From positions 1,054,001-1,118,000 of the forward strand of contig NZ_KZ686269.1 of assembly GCF_003029735.1 (NCBI RefSeq): DNA of 64,000 nucleotides, read 5' to 3'. How positions within the stretch are numbered: position 1 is the stretch's first letter; the number at the start of each line of letters is the position of its first letter. The notes beneath the pieces were generated by a model. It worked only from the letters and a program-made list of their open reading frames with translations, did no database searches and was not told the DNA's origin. Below are positions 26,708 to 35,255 of this stretch, in pieces. A program made the position numbers and the translations under genes. The DNA is from Pedobacter yulinensis. GTDB lineage: Bacteria > Bacteroidota > Bacteroidia > Sphingobacteriales > Sphingobacteriaceae.

Positions 26708-27973
26708 TCAGATTTCGGCAAGTGCCTGTTCAATTTGTGTGTAAATATAGGCTAAATCTTCATCAGCAATGATATAAGGCGGCATCAGGTAAATGATATT
26801 TCCCAGGGGCCTCATCAAAATGCCGCGTTCCAGAAACCAGGTATAAAGCCTGTCGCGCAGGCCGCTCAGGTACGAGGTATCTAAACCTGTTTCCCATTCC
26901 AGGGCAAGTATGGTTCCAGTCTGCCTGATGTCTCTGAGCCGGGTATGTCCGCTGAGTTTGGCGGCAAATGCGGCATGCTGCCTGCTGATCCGGTACAGGT
27001 TCAGCTGTGTTTCCGGCTCAACAAACAGGTCAAGACTCGCCAGGGCCGCGGTACAGGCTATCGGATTGGCTGTAAAAGAGTGTCCGTGGTAAAGCGTCTT
27101 AAGTTTGTCGTCGCTAAAAAATGCTTCGTAAATCCGGTCTGTGCAGGTCGTAATGCCCAGCGGCATGGTACCGCCTGTAAGTCCTTTGCTGAGGCAAAAA
27201 ATATCGGGCGCCTGGTCAAGATAACCGGTAGCGAAAGACCGGCCGGTACGGCCAAAACCTGTCATAACTTCATCAGCAATCAACAGCACCTCCTGCTGGC
27301 GGCAGCACTCAAGCAGTTCGTCCAGCAATGCTGCCTGGTACATCAGCATCCCGCCCGAGCCGAGTACCAGTGGCTCAAAAATAAAACAGGCAAGTTCTTC
27401 GCCAAGCGAGGTAATATGTGCCTTCAAAGCCGCTATATTATCAGCGGTGGGCAGATCGATAAATTCGACATCAAACAGGTAGGGCGCGAAAGCATCGGTA
27501 AATATGCTTCTTCCGCTTACAGACATGGCGCCGAAAGTATCGCCATGGTAGGCGTTTCTGAATGCGAGGATCTTTCTCCGTGGCTTGCCGGCATTTCCCC
27601 AGAACTGTATGCACATCTTCAACGCAACCTCAACCGCCGTCGATCCGTTATCGCTATAAAATACTTTGTCCTGCTGCCCTGGCAGCAGTGGCAGCAGCCG
27701 CTCGGCCAGTTCGACCGCGGGCTCATGGGTAAATCCGGCAAAAATCACATGCTCCAGGCTCTTTAGTTGCGCGGATACCTTTTCTGCAATGTACGGATGT
27801 GAGTGCCCGTGAATATTGACCCACCAGGACGATACGGCATCTATATACCGTTTACCATGCTCTGCATACAGGTAAGGGCCGGCGGCATGCGTAATACCGA
27901 TGGCCGGCAAGGCATTTTTCATTTGGGTATATGGATGCCAGACCACCTTTCTGTCACGTTCGGCTAATGTCAT
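26708..27973 (-). CDS. bioA: adenosylmethionine-8-amino-7-oxononanoate aminotransferase
   Basis: A 421-residue PLP-dependent class III aminotransferase. It begins RKVVWHPYTQMKN, a BioA signature, and contains YSDNGSTAVEVALKM, DEVMTGFGRTGR and the Schiff-base lysine K263 in LSKGLTGGTMPLG. It converts KAPA to DAPA with SAM as amino donor in biotin synthesis. No other bio gene is in the window. It overlaps the NUDIX gene by 20 bp upstream and abuts the ferritin-like gene downstream. Confidence 0.97.
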   Translation of the reverse strand: MTLAERDRKVVWHPYTQMKNALPAIGITHAAGPYLYAEHGKRYIDAVSSWWVNIHGHSHPYIAEKVSAQLKSLEHVIFAGFTHEPAVELAERLLPLLPGQQDKVFYSDNGSTAVEVALKMCIQFWGNAGKPRRKILAFRNAYHGDTFGAMSVSGRSIFTDAFAPYLFDVEFIDLPTADNIAALKAHITSLGEELACFIFEPLVLGSGGMLMYQAALLDELLECCRQQEVLLIADEVMTGFGRTGRSFATGYLDQAPDIFCLSKGLTGGTMPLGITTCTDRIYEAFFSDDKLKTLYHGHSFTANPIACTAALASLDLFVEPETQLNLYRISRQHAAFAAKLSGHTRLRDIRQTGTILALEWETGLDTSYLSGLRDRLYTWFLERGILMRPLGNIIYLMPPYIIADEDLAYIYTQIEQALAEI

Positions 27974-28415
27974 TTGTGTAATGTTCTTTAAGTAGTGTTA
28001 CTGCGGTTTTGTCGGTTTTGAACGTTATATCGGCAGGGTCAAGTTGCGCGATGCCCACCCATCTGAATGCCTGACGGATATCGCCATCGGCATCAAAATC
28101 AAACACCTGTTCCTTGAAATGAAGGCGCAAGGGTGCCCGCTCTTTCACCAGGTAATAAACGCTGATCACCTGGCTGTCATTGAAAGACGACTTCTCGTAA
28201 AAATCAGTGGTGTAAAAATGCCGCAAAACATCGATCTCTGCATTGCATTCTTCCATAAACTCACGTTTCAGCCCATCAATCAGGCCTTCGCCCAGTTCGA
28301 GGCCCCCGCCCGGAAACTTGCTGAAGCGAAAACCAAACTCTTCCTCATCGCTAACCAGCACCTCCTGCCGGTCGTTCACAAGCAGGCCATAAACCCGTAC
28401 GTTAAAGTAGCTCAT
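27954..28415 (-). CDS. NUDIX hydrolase
   Basis: A 153-residue enzyme. The Nudix box reads GGLELGEGLIDGLKREFMEE, with the REFMEE core that binds divalent metal; the usual following glycine position is asparagine. It hydrolyses a nucleoside diphosphate linked to another moiety, substrate unknown. It overlaps the CDF transporter gene upstream by 14 bp and bioA downstream by 20 bp, so the genes are translated from one mRNA. Confidence 0.9.
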   Translation of the reverse strand: MSYFNVRVYGLLVNDRQEVLVSDEEEFGFRFSKFPGGGLELGEGLIDGLKREFMEECNAEIDVLRHFYTTDFYEKSSFNDSQVISVYYLVKERAPLRLHFKEQVFDFDADGDIRQAFRWVGIAQLDPADITFKTDKTAVTLLKEHYTNDISRT

Positions 28416-29388
28416 TTTCGAAATGTTTTTTGTTGCGGGTGGTATTCTCGATGGTCCAGGTAAAGTCTTTTGACTGCGGTTCCTGTCTGACCGGGCAATC
28501 TTTCATGCGGCAATAGTGGCAACACTGGGGCAGACACGGATCAGCGTGTATAAACAACTCCGTTTCGCGCAGTTTCTTTTCGTTGATCAGATCGTCAATA
28601 TCAGAAATTTCTTTGTGTACCCGAGTCAGATCATAATAATAAGGCAGGGTTACATGGCAATCTATATGCAGTTCGGGCCCGTATTGTTGGGTTCTCAGGT
28701 TATGGACATCGATCCAGGCATCAGCGCGGTGATCCTGCAGGATATCGACAACGGCCGAAACAAGTTTCAGATCACTTTCGTCCATCAGACCACCGACAGA
28801 CTCGCGTGTCAGTTTATATCCAGTAAAGACAATGTATAAGCCGGCTGCGACAGACAACAGGCTGTCCAGCCAGTACAGGTCGGTCAGCAGCATCAGTACC
28901 AAGCCCACAACGAGCGCAGCGCTGGTATACGTATCGGTCAGGAGATGCCTGCCATCGGCCACCAGGGCCATCGAATTTTCCTGACGCCCGGTGCGGATCA
29001 GGAAAAGACCTGTTACCAAGTTAATTAATCCCGCGATGGCGATGATCAGCGTACCCTCAAAGAGCTGCTGCAGGGGCTCCGGGCTGAGGATACTATAAAT
29101 GGATTTTCCGATAATGATGATACCGGCAATGAGGATGAGTGTCCCCTCTACAAAGGCCGAAAAGAACTCGACCTTTCCATGGCCATAAGGGTGGTTCTCA
29201 TCGCGCGGACGTGTGCTCAGATAAACGCTGTAAAACGCAAAACTGCTTGCAATGACGTTAACAATACTTTCGGCAGCATCAGTTAAAATGGCATTCGAGC
29301 CGCTGATGAAAAACGCCGTAAACTTGGCCAGCATAAGCAGGACGCTGATACACAAAGAAATCACGATTGCCTTCTTTCTCTTCGTCAT
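28402..29388 (-). CDS. cation diffusion facilitator (CDF) transporter with Cys-rich C-terminus
   Basis: A 328-residue inner-membrane metal efflux protein. Residues about 10-205 form six transmembrane helices: the TM2 metal-site region is LTDAAESIVNV and the TM5 region DLYWLDSLLSVAAGLY, so the usual His-Asp pair is replaced. The cytoplasmic domain carries HIDCHV and HADPCLPQCCHYCRMKDC, a cysteine-dense stretch near residues 283-300, then a hydrophilic tail. Zinc, iron or manganese export against proton is the family role; the metal is uncertain. It is the first gene of the minus-strand operon with NUDIX, bioA and the ferritin-like gene, and is divergent from the aminotransferase gene. Confidence 0.9.
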   Translation of the reverse strand: MTKRKKAIVISLCISVLLMLAKFTAFFISGSNAILTDAAESIVNVIASSFAFYSVYLSTRPRDENHPYGHGKVEFFSAFVEGTLILIAGIIIIGKSIYSILSPEPLQQLFEGTLIIAIAGLINLVTGLFLIRTGRQENSMALVADGRHLLTDTYTSAALVVGLVLMLLTDLYWLDSLLSVAAGLYIVFTGYKLTRESVGGLMDESDLKLVSAVVDILQDHRADAWIDVHNLRTQQYGPELHIDCHVTLPYYYDLTRVHKEISDIDDLINEKKLRETELFIHADPCLPQCCHYCRMKDCPVRQEPQSKDFTWTIENTTRNKKHFENELL

Positions 29389-29447
29389 GCCTTTTTTTTG
29401 CCAAAAATACAGTAATAACAGAAATTACTTAGTGAAATTGCCGCTTT

Positions 29448-29481
29448 TTTGGCGCAGAATAATATTTGGTTCCTATATTTG
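29448..29481 (+). promoter_or_regulatory. putative promoter of the aspartate aminotransferase gene
   Basis: TTTG at 29448-29451 and TATATTTG at 29474-29481 match the Bacteroidota -33 and -7 elements, with a 22-bp spacer. The start codon follows 17 bp later. Confidence 0.6.
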
Positions 29482-29498
29482 CGCCAAACGAATTGACC

Positions 29499-30692
29499 AT
29501 GACGTATTTATCTAAAAGAATCAACAACCTGTCTGAATCGCAAACGATCAAAATGGCAAAACTTGGCCGTGAGCTGTCTGCCAAAGGGATCGATGTGATC
29601 AACCTTAGTTTTGGCGAACCTGACTTTTTCACTCCTGAGGATGTAAAGGAAGCTGCAAAAAAGGCGATCGATGACAACTTCTCTTACTACACGCCCGTAT
29701 CAGGCTATCCTGACCTGCGGAAAGCTATTGTAAAGAAGCTGAAGGACGAGAACGGGCTTGATTACGAAGCAGATGATATTGTGGTTTCAACAGGCGCAAA
29801 ACAAAGCCTGGCCAATGTCGTTATGTGCCTGGTCAACCCGGGTGATGAGGTGATCGTACCTACCCCTTATTGGGTATCATATTCTGAGATGATCAAACTG
29901 GCCGAGGGCGAGTCGGTTTTCATTAACGCTACTGTAGAAAACAATTTTAAAATAACCCCTGAGGAACTTGAGGCGGCGATCACGCCGAAAACCAAACTTT
30001 TCATGTTCTCTTCGCCCTGTAACCCAACAGGTTCAGTATACTCAAAAGACGAGCTCGAGGGGCTGGTCAGGGTATTTGAAAAACACCCTAATATTTTCAT
30101 CATATCTGACGAAATATACGAGCACATCAATTTTGGTGAAGGTCATACCTCCATCGCATCATTCGACAGTGTGAAAGACCGTGTCATCATCATCAACGGT
30201 TTCTCAAAAGCCTACGCCATGACCGGCTGGCGGGTCGGTTATTCGGTGTCTTCGAGAGAAATCGCGAAAGCCTGCGACAAACTGCAGGGCCAGATCACGT
30301 CCGGAACCTCCTCGATTTCACAGCGCGCTGCGCTGGCTGCCTACAATGCAGGATTGAACAGCGTGGAAGATATGCGTACAGAATTTAAAAAGCGCCGGGA
30401 CCTGGTTTACGGTTTACTGAAAGAAATTCCCGGTATCCAGGTAAATTTGCCTGAAGGAGCGTTTTATTTCTTCCCGGAGGTAAAAAGTTATTTTGGAAAA
30501 AGCTACAATGGTTTAACCATTTACTCGGCCGAAGACCTGAGCCTTTACCTGCTCAACGAAGCGCACGTTTCGACGGTTACCGGCGAAGCCTTTGGTAATG
30601 CCGATTGTATCCGGATCTCTTACGCAGCTGCTGAAGAGCAACTCATAAAGGCCATGAAGCAGATTGAAGCAGCCTTGGCCAAGTTGAATTAA
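29499..30692 (+). CDS. aspartate-type aminotransferase (class I, PLP)
   Basis: A 397-residue enzyme from the ATG at 29499; an upstream ATG at 29466 overlaps the promoter elements and is unlikely. Fold-type I aminotransferase with FGEPDFFTPEDV, NPTGSVYS, SDEIYEHINF and the PLP lysine K237 in NGFSKAYAMTGWRVGY. The sequence is close to the Bacteroidota aspartate aminotransferase (1-beta subgroup), which links oxaloacetate and aspartate; prephenate or other substrates cannot be excluded. It ends at a strong hairpin terminator. Confidence 0.93.
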   Translation: MTYLSKRINNLSESQTIKMAKLGRELSAKGIDVINLSFGEPDFFTPEDVKEAAKKAIDDNFSYYTPVSGYPDLRKAIVKKLKDENGLDYEADDIVVSTGAKQSLANVVMCLVNPGDEVIVPTPYWVSYSEMIKLAEGESVFINATVENNFKITPEELEAAITPKTKLFMFSSPCNPTGSVYSKDELEGLVRVFEKHPNIFIISDEIYEHINFGEGHTSIASFDSVKDRVIIINGFSKAYAMTGWRVGYSVSSREIAKACDKLQGQITSGTSSISQRAALAAYNAGLNSVEDMRTEFKKRRDLVYGLLKEIPGIQVNLPEGAFYFFPEVKSYFGKSYNGLTIYSAEDLSLYLLNEAHVSTVTGEAFGNADCIRISYAAAEEQLIKAMKQIEAALAKLN

Positions 30693-30710
30693 CAAACAGC
30701 TTTACATATT

Positions 30711-30749
30711 AAAATCCCCCGCCAGCAACAGCCCGCGGGGGATTTTTTT
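30711..30749. terminator. strong Rho-independent terminator
   Basis: A 12-bp stem (30711-30722 AAAATCCCCCGC with 30735-30746) is followed by T residues. It lies between the aminotransferase gene and the convergent permease gene and can act in both directions. Confidence 0.92.
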
Positions 30750-30776
30750 ATAGTGTCAGCTAAATTGCGCTGGAAC

Positions 30777-32021
30777 TTAGGAACGGATCGCTTCGACGGG
30801 ATCGAGCCTCGAGGCGGAAAATGCCGGCGAAAAACCGGAAATGCTGCCAATAATCACCGAAATGCCAATCCCGAGTATGATGTTGCCCATATCCAGAATG
30901 ATCTCTATATCGAGCAGATGCGTGAACACCTGCGTGAAGATAAAGACAAACAGCAGTCCAAGCAGGCCGCCCAGCAAACAAAGCAAAATTGCTTCGAACA
31001 TGAACTGCAGCAGAATAAAATAGTTTTTCGCCCCAAGTGATTTCTGTATGCCGATGATGTTGGTGCGCTCCTTGACCGACACAAACATGATATTGGCTAT
31101 ACCAAAACCACCAACCAGGATGGAAAAACCGCCGATGACCCAACCGGCAATTTTAACCATACTGAACATGGTGTCGAGCTGGTTGGAAATGATGGTCGTT
31201 TTATTCAGCGCAAAATCATCTTCCTGGCCGGGTTTGAGCCGGTGAATAGAACGCATCAGCCCCTGAAGTTCGCTTTCTATCTCCTCCAGACTTACCTGAT
31301 CGTTTCCCCGTACCGTAATCTGCGGGTCGTACCGTTCATTCCTGATATCGAAAAGTCCTTTGGCAAAATTGATCGGGATCAGGACGTTTTTATCCTGCGA
31401 CATGCCCAGCATATCTTCGCCCTCTTTCTTGAACACGCCCACAACGGTAACGCGCCTGCCCATTACCTTGACCTGTTTACCTACGGCAGCCCCGCCGCCA
31501 AACAAGCCTTCGGCTATTTCAGCGCCCATCACGCAGATAGGTGTGCCTGATTTACTTTCGTTTTCAGTAAAGTATCGTCCCTCCTGCAATTCAAAACTCC
31601 AGGTTTTGTCAAAGTCGGCCGAGGCAGCCCAGACCGTTGCGCCTTCAACCGAAGAACTCCGGTATTTGATGACCCGGTTTTGTGCAGCTGCCTCGTAAGT
31701 AATGCCCTGGGCATTCTCCATGCGCCTGCGCAACTGTTCATAATCCCGGGGTGAAGGCTCAGGTCTGTTCATGTATTTCCACCAGGGGTAATCGCCGAAA
31801 CCTCCCCAGGGCCACTTCTGGATAAAGATTGTTTTAGAGCCCAGTTTATCAACGCTTTCCTGCAGTTTATTGCGAAGCGTATCTACAGCAGTGAAAACGG
31901 CTATAATGGTAAAAATACCGATGGTAATGCCCAGCAGTGACAAAATGGTGCGAAGCTTGTTCTGGCGAATGGCGTCGAGCGCGAAGCGAAAGCTTTCGCC
32001 AATAAGTCTGAAAACGATCAT
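30777..32021 (-). CDS. MacB/FtsX-type ABC transporter permease
   Basis: A 414-residue permease. An N-terminal helix (LRTILSLLGITIGIFTIIAVF) is followed by a large periplasmic MacB_PCD domain (about 45-250) and three C-terminal helices of the FtsX domain, ending with the PxxxAsrldPveAIR signature (FSASRLDPVEAIRS). The matching ATPase is not adjacent; the nearest candidate is the ATPase at 35256-36020 on the same strand. Such transporters use mechanotransmission to drive export or lipoprotein/peptide release. Divergent from queA. Confidence 0.92.
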   Translation of the reverse strand: MIVFRLIGESFRFALDAIRQNKLRTILSLLGITIGIFTIIAVFTAVDTLRNKLQESVDKLGSKTIFIQKWPWGGFGDYPWWKYMNRPEPSPRDYEQLRRRMENAQGITYEAAAQNRVIKYRSSSVEGATVWAASADFDKTWSFELQEGRYFTENESKSGTPICVMGAEIAEGLFGGGAAVGKQVKVMGRRVTVVGVFKKEGEDMLGMSQDKNVLIPINFAKGLFDIRNERYDPQITVRGNDQVSLEEIESELQGLMRSIHRLKPGQEDDFALNKTTIISNQLDTMFSMVKIAGWVIGGFSILVGGFGIANIMFVSVKERTNIIGIQKSLGAKNYFILLQFMFEAILLCLLGGLLGLLFVFIFTQVFTHLLDIEIILDMGNIILGIGISVIIGSISGFSPAFSASRLDPVEAIRS

Positions 32022-32092
32022 AATTAACGTTTAGACCAAAACTAACCAAAAAGGTTACATAAAGCCGCGTCTTAGTAAAAAAGATACAAAAG

Positions 32093-32121
32093 CAAATTTA
32101 TAGTGGTCTGACAGCAACAAA
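32093..32121 (-). promoter_or_regulatory. putative promoter of the permease gene
   Basis: On the minus strand TTTG (32118-32121) and TAAATTTG (32093-32100) are spaced by 17 bp, slightly short of the consensus 19-21. Confidence 0.45.
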
Positions 32122-32186
32122 TTGGCCCTGTAACCGGTTAATTACCTGATGCGTTTTATGCAATCTTAAAAAAGAAATTATTTTTG

Positions 32187-32194
32187 TAAATTTG
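32187..32194 (+). promoter_or_regulatory. putative -7 element for queA
   Basis: TAAATTTG matches TAnnTTTG exactly, 26 bp upstream of the queA ATG. No good -33 element is seen. Confidence 0.5.
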
Positions 32195-32219
32195 CGCCCT
32201 TAAAATATCAAGTCAGATT

Positions 32220-33269
32220 ATGAAATTATCGCAGTTTAAGTTCAATTTGCCCGACTCGCTCATCGCAAGTACTCCTTCAGAAAACCGGGACGAAGCCCGT
32301 TTAATGGTTCTGCATAAAGACAGTGGTAAGATTGAACACAAGATTTTTAAAGATGTCTTGGACTATTTTGACGATAAGGATGTCATGATCCTGAACAACA
32401 CGAAAGTATTCCCGGCACGTCTTTATGGCAACAAGGAAAAGACCGGCGCCACCATCGAGGTGTTCTTGCTTCGTGAGCTGAATAAGGAATTGCGGCTCTG
32501 GGATGTACTTGTAGATCCTGCAAGAAAGATTCGGGTGGGCAACAAGCTGTATTTCGGCGATGACGATCTGCTCGTTGCCGAAGTTGTGGACAATACCACT
32601 TCACGCGGTCGCACCATACGTTTCCTGTTCGACGGTACGGATGAAGAGTTCCGGAAAAATGTAGAGATTCTGGGCGAAACACCCCTTCCCAAATACATTA
32701 AGCGCAAGGCTACAGCCCAGGACAAAGAAAGGTACCAGACCATCTTCGCTAAACACGAGGGCGCAGTAGCGGCTCCGACAGCCGGCCTGCACTTTAGCCG
32801 TGAGCTGATGAAACGGCTCGAACTTAAAGGGATTGAGTTTGCTGAAGTAACCCTCCATGTGGGCCTTGGCACATTTCGTCCGGTGGAAGTGGAAGACCTG
32901 ACCAAACACAAGATGGACTCTGAGCAGTTTATTATCGAAGACCGCGACGCACGTATTGTAAATAAAGCACTCGAAGAGAAACGACGCATCTGCGCGGTCG
33001 GAACGACAAGCATGCGTGCGATCGAGTCTGCTGTATCTGCCAGCCATACATTGAAAGCAGCGAGCGACTGGACGAGCAAGTTCATCTTCCCTCCTTATGA
33101 TTTCAGCATCGCAAACTCGATGATCACCAATTTCCATACACCAGAATCTACGCTCCTCATGATGATCGCAGCCTTTGGCGGCTATGACAATGTCATGAAC
33201 GCCTATGAGATTGCGGTGAAAGAAAAATACCGCTTTTACAGCTATGGCGACGCCATGCTGATCATCTAA
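32220..33269 (+). CDS. queA: S-adenosylmethionine:tRNA ribosyltransferase-isomerase
   Basis: A 349-residue enzyme of queuosine synthesis that transfers and isomerises the ribosyl part of SAM onto 7-aminomethyl-7-deazaguanine at tRNA position 34. Family blocks: [53 protein letters not shown] and the end block [15 protein letters not shown]. Length is normal. ispD follows after 10 bp, so the two are probably cotranscribed. Confidence 0.98.
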   Translation: MKLSQFKFNLPDSLIASTPSENRDEARLMVLHKDSGKIEHKIFKDVLDYFDDKDVMILNNTKVFPARLYGNKEKTGATIEVFLLRELNKELRLWDVLVDPARKIRVGNKLYFGDDDLLVAEVVDNTTSRGRTIRFLFDGTDEEFRKNVEILGETPLPKYIKRKATAQDKERYQTIFAKHEGAVAAPTAGLHFSRELMKRLELKGIEFAEVTLHVGLGTFRPVEVEDLTKHKMDSEQFIIEDRDARIVNKALEEKRRICAVGTTSMRAIESAVSASHTLKAASDWTSKFIFPPYDFSIANSMITNFHTPESTLLMMIAAFGGYDNVMNAYEIAVKEKYRFYSYGDAMLII

Positions 33270-33279
33270 ACGGTGTGGC

Positions 33280-33951
33280 ATGAGGCACTACGCTATTGTC
33301 GTTGCCGGGGGCAGCGGGAACCGGATGGGTGCAGACGTACCTAAACAGTTCCTGCCGCTGAATGGCAGGCCGCTGCTGATGTATACGCTGCAGGCCTTCG
33401 CCTCCAGTTCATTTCAGCCGGACATCATCCTTGTGCTTCATCCAGCTGAACAGGCGCGTTGGGCGTCATTGTGCAAAACCTTTGATTTCCGCATCCCCCA
33501 CCAGATCGTACAATCGGGTATTGAACGCTTCCATTCTGTTAAAAACGCGCTGTCCCTGATCACAGAACCTGGTATTGTATCTGTCCATGATGCTGCCCGC
33601 CCCCTTGTCAGTACCGAATTGATTGACCGCTGTTATACCAGTGCCGCACGCGAAGGAAATGCCGTAGCCGCAGTGCAGGCTACAGATAGCATCCGGATCG
33701 CAGCCGGGGGGAAAAACCGAGCGACAGACCGCCGGCAGGTATTCCTGGTCCAAACGCCGCAGGTGTTCCGGTCATCGCAGTTACTGCCCGCCTATGGCAG
33801 ACCCTATAACAAGGGCTATACAGATGATGCGAGTGTAGTGGAATCTTCAGGTGTGGAAATTTTCCTGGAGCAGGGCGAACGCACGAACATCAAGATCACT
33901 TATCCTGCAGACCTCATTCTGGCCGAAGCACTGCTTGTGCCCAAGCCATAA
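33280..33951 (+). CDS. ispD: 2-C-methyl-D-erythritol 4-phosphate cytidylyltransferase
   Basis: A 223-residue enzyme of the non-mevalonate isoprenoid pathway that forms CDP-methylerythritol from CTP. The nucleotide-binding start is VVAGGSGNRMGADVPKQFLPL; VHDAARPLV and the TDDASVVE block are also conserved. Normal length. It lies 10 bp downstream of queA and ends just before a hairpin. Confidence 0.97.
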   Translation: MRHYAIVVAGGSGNRMGADVPKQFLPLNGRPLLMYTLQAFASSSFQPDIILVLHPAEQARWASLCKTFDFRIPHQIVQSGIERFHSVKNALSLITEPGIVSVHDAARPLVSTELIDRCYTSAAREGNAVAAVQATDSIRIAAGGKNRATDRRQVFLVQTPQVFRSSQLLPAYGRPYNKGYTDDASVVESSGVEIFLEQGERTNIKITYPADLILAEALLVPKP

Positions 33952-33980
33952 AAAAACCCGGTGCTGTCTGCAACCGGGTT
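33951..33980 (-). terminator. terminator hairpin, mainly for the minus-strand small gene
   Basis: An 8-bp stem (AACCCGGT at 33955-33962 with ACCGGGTT at 33973-33980). The A run at 33951-33956 gives a T tail on the minus strand, so it terminates the small membrane-protein gene; the plus strand lacks a T run. Confidence 0.7.
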
Positions 33981-34001
33981 GATTAATATATTTTCTGGCG
34001 A

Positions 34002-34160
34002 TTATGCTGCCCTGTTTATCACTTTGAGCAAGATGGCAATAACTGCGATGACGAGCAGGACGTGAATGATACCACCCACATCACCAAATCCATTAAAGAA
34101 AAAGCCGATTACCCAGAGTATAACCAATACAACGGCAACCAAATACAATAAATTTCCCAT
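34002..34160 (-). CDS. lmo0937-family small membrane protein (52 residues)
   Basis: A short gene read from ATG at 34158-34160 to TAA at 34002-34004. The protein starts MGNLLYLVAVVLVILWVIGF, has a central GFGDVGGIIH and a second helix LLVIAVIAILLKVI. This two-helix pattern is that of the lmo0937/DUF5670 family of small inner-membrane proteins, common in Bacteroidota and often stress-linked. A terminator follows on its strand. No promoter element is clear. Confidence 0.85.
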   Translation of the reverse strand: MGNLLYLVAVVLVILWVIGFFFNGFGDVGGIIHVLLVIAVIAILLKVINRAA

Positions 34161-34281
34161 AGGTTCTTAATTTAGTTTTTAAGTATGTTATTTGGTGATT
34201 AAACATGCACTGCCGACTGATTGTTTCGTTTGGACCAACAAAAAACAGACACAGCACTGACACTTAGGCAAAAAGAATGGG

Positions 34282-34317
34282 AGACAAAAAAAGAAAGGCC
34301 GGATTTGCATCCGGCCT
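34282..34317 (-). terminator. Rho-independent terminator after the DUF2795 gene
   Basis: A 9-bp stem (AGGCCGGAT at 34296-34304 with ATCCGGCCT at 34309-34317), loop of 4, followed on the minus strand by a T-rich tail. It lies 20 bp beyond the DUF2795 stop codon. Confidence 0.9.
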
Positions 34318-34336
34318 CTGATATCGTTAAGTAAAA

Positions 34337-34558
34337 CTAGTATTCATCTTCGTTAAAGAAAAAATCTTCCTTGGTCGGGTAATCCGGCCAGATTTCCTCG
34401 ATACTTTCATAGGGCTCGCCGTCATCTTCCAGTGCCTGAAGGTTCTCAATCACCTCGACAGGGGCACCTGAACGAATGCCGTAATCAATTAATTCATCTT
34501 TAGTTGCAGGCCATGGCGCATCTTCCAGGTGTGATGCCAATTCTAGTGTCCAATACAT
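34337..34558 (-). CDS. DUF2795 domain protein, 73 residues
   Basis: A small acidic cytoplasmic protein. MYWTLELASHLEDAPWPATK, DELIDYGIRSGAPVEVIENL and the end block WPDYPTKEDFFFNEDEY are the conserved form of the DUF2795 family found across Bacteroidota. Function unknown. It is a single-gene unit: a well-matched promoter lies upstream and a strong terminator downstream. Confidence 0.9.
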   Translation of the reverse strand: MYWTLELASHLEDAPWPATKDELIDYGIRSGAPVEVIENLQALEDDGEPYESIEEIWPDYPTKEDFFFNEDEY

Positions 34559-34597
34559 ATTCCCTGTTGTTAAATTTTAGTGTATTTCAATTAATCG

Positions 34598-34630
34598 CAA
34601 AAGTATATTAAAAATAATCTAATATCCAAA
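34598..34630 (-). promoter_or_regulatory. promoter of the DUF2795 gene
   Basis: On the minus strand TTTG (34627-34630) and TACTTTTG (34598-34605) are 21 bp apart, an excellent match to the Bacteroidota primary-sigma consensus. Confidence 0.75.
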
Positions 34631-34647
34631 CATTTTTTTCAACGTAT

Positions 34648-35196
34648 TTAAACGCGTGGAATCCACTTATTTTCTTCCTTTCCGGCATCGCTGCACAGTT
34701 TCCGTGCCAGAACAAACAGGTAGTCGCTAAGCCGGTTAAGGTAAATTATAACCTGCTGGTCCACAAAGCTTTCTGCAGAAAGTGCAATAACCAGACGCTC
34801 TGCCCGGCGGCACACACAGCGGGCAATATGGCAGAAAGCGGCAGCCGTTCCTCCCCCTGGCAGGATGAAGTGCCTGAGCTCAGGCAGCGCCGCATTCATC
34901 TGATCCATTTCGTTCTCGAGCAGCAAGACATCATCGGCAGTGAGGTCGGGGATTTTCATCCTGGATTTTTCCGGGTCTGCAGCCAGCGATGAACCGATGG
35001 TAAATAACCTGTCTTGTATTTCTTTCAGCAGCTGGCCTGTATGCACACCGGTTTCATGGCTCGCAATCAGGCCTATATATGAGTTAAGTTCATCGACCGT
35101 GCCGTAGCTTTCAATGCGTACATGCGCCTTTGAAACCCTTGTGCCGCCAATAAGAGAAGTTTCTCCTTTATCGCCGGTTTTAGTGTAAATCTTCAT
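34648..35196 (-). CDS. cob(I)yrinic acid a,c-diamide adenosyltransferase, PduO type
   Basis: A 182-residue enzyme that transfers the adenosyl group of ATP to cob(I)alamin. Conserved blocks: MKIYTKTGDKGETSLIGG at the amino end (ATP binding), SYGTVDELNSYIG and the RRAERL helix with VIIYLNRLSDYLFVLAR. Size is normal for the PduO family. It implies the cell uses adenosylcobalamin, although no cobalamin-dependent enzyme is in the window. A terminator separates it from the ABC ATPase gene upstream. Confidence 0.95.
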   Translation of the reverse strand: MKIYTKTGDKGETSLIGGTRVSKAHVRIESYGTVDELNSYIGLIASHETGVHTGQLLKEIQDRLFTIGSSLAADPEKSRMKIPDLTADDVLLLENEMDQMNAALPELRHFILPGGGTAAAFCHIARCVCRRAERLVIALSAESFVDQQVIIYLNRLSDYLFVLARKLCSDAGKEENKWIPRV

Positions 35197-35210
35197 GAGA
35201 ATAAGGTATA

Positions 35211-35234
35211 AAAAAAGCCTTACGGACTAAGGCT
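35211..35234 (-). terminator. terminator after the ABC ATPase gene
   Basis: A 7-bp stem (AGCCTTA at 35216-35222 with TAAGGCT at 35228-35234) has the A run at 35211-35216 as its minus-strand T tail. Confidence 0.8.
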
Positions 35235-35255
35235 CTTTATTCGCACTTTGTAAGT

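Noticed and set aside
26945..27766. Long plus-strand open frame antisense to bioA
   Set aside because: It is a shadow of bioA, with no signal, domain or start region of its own.
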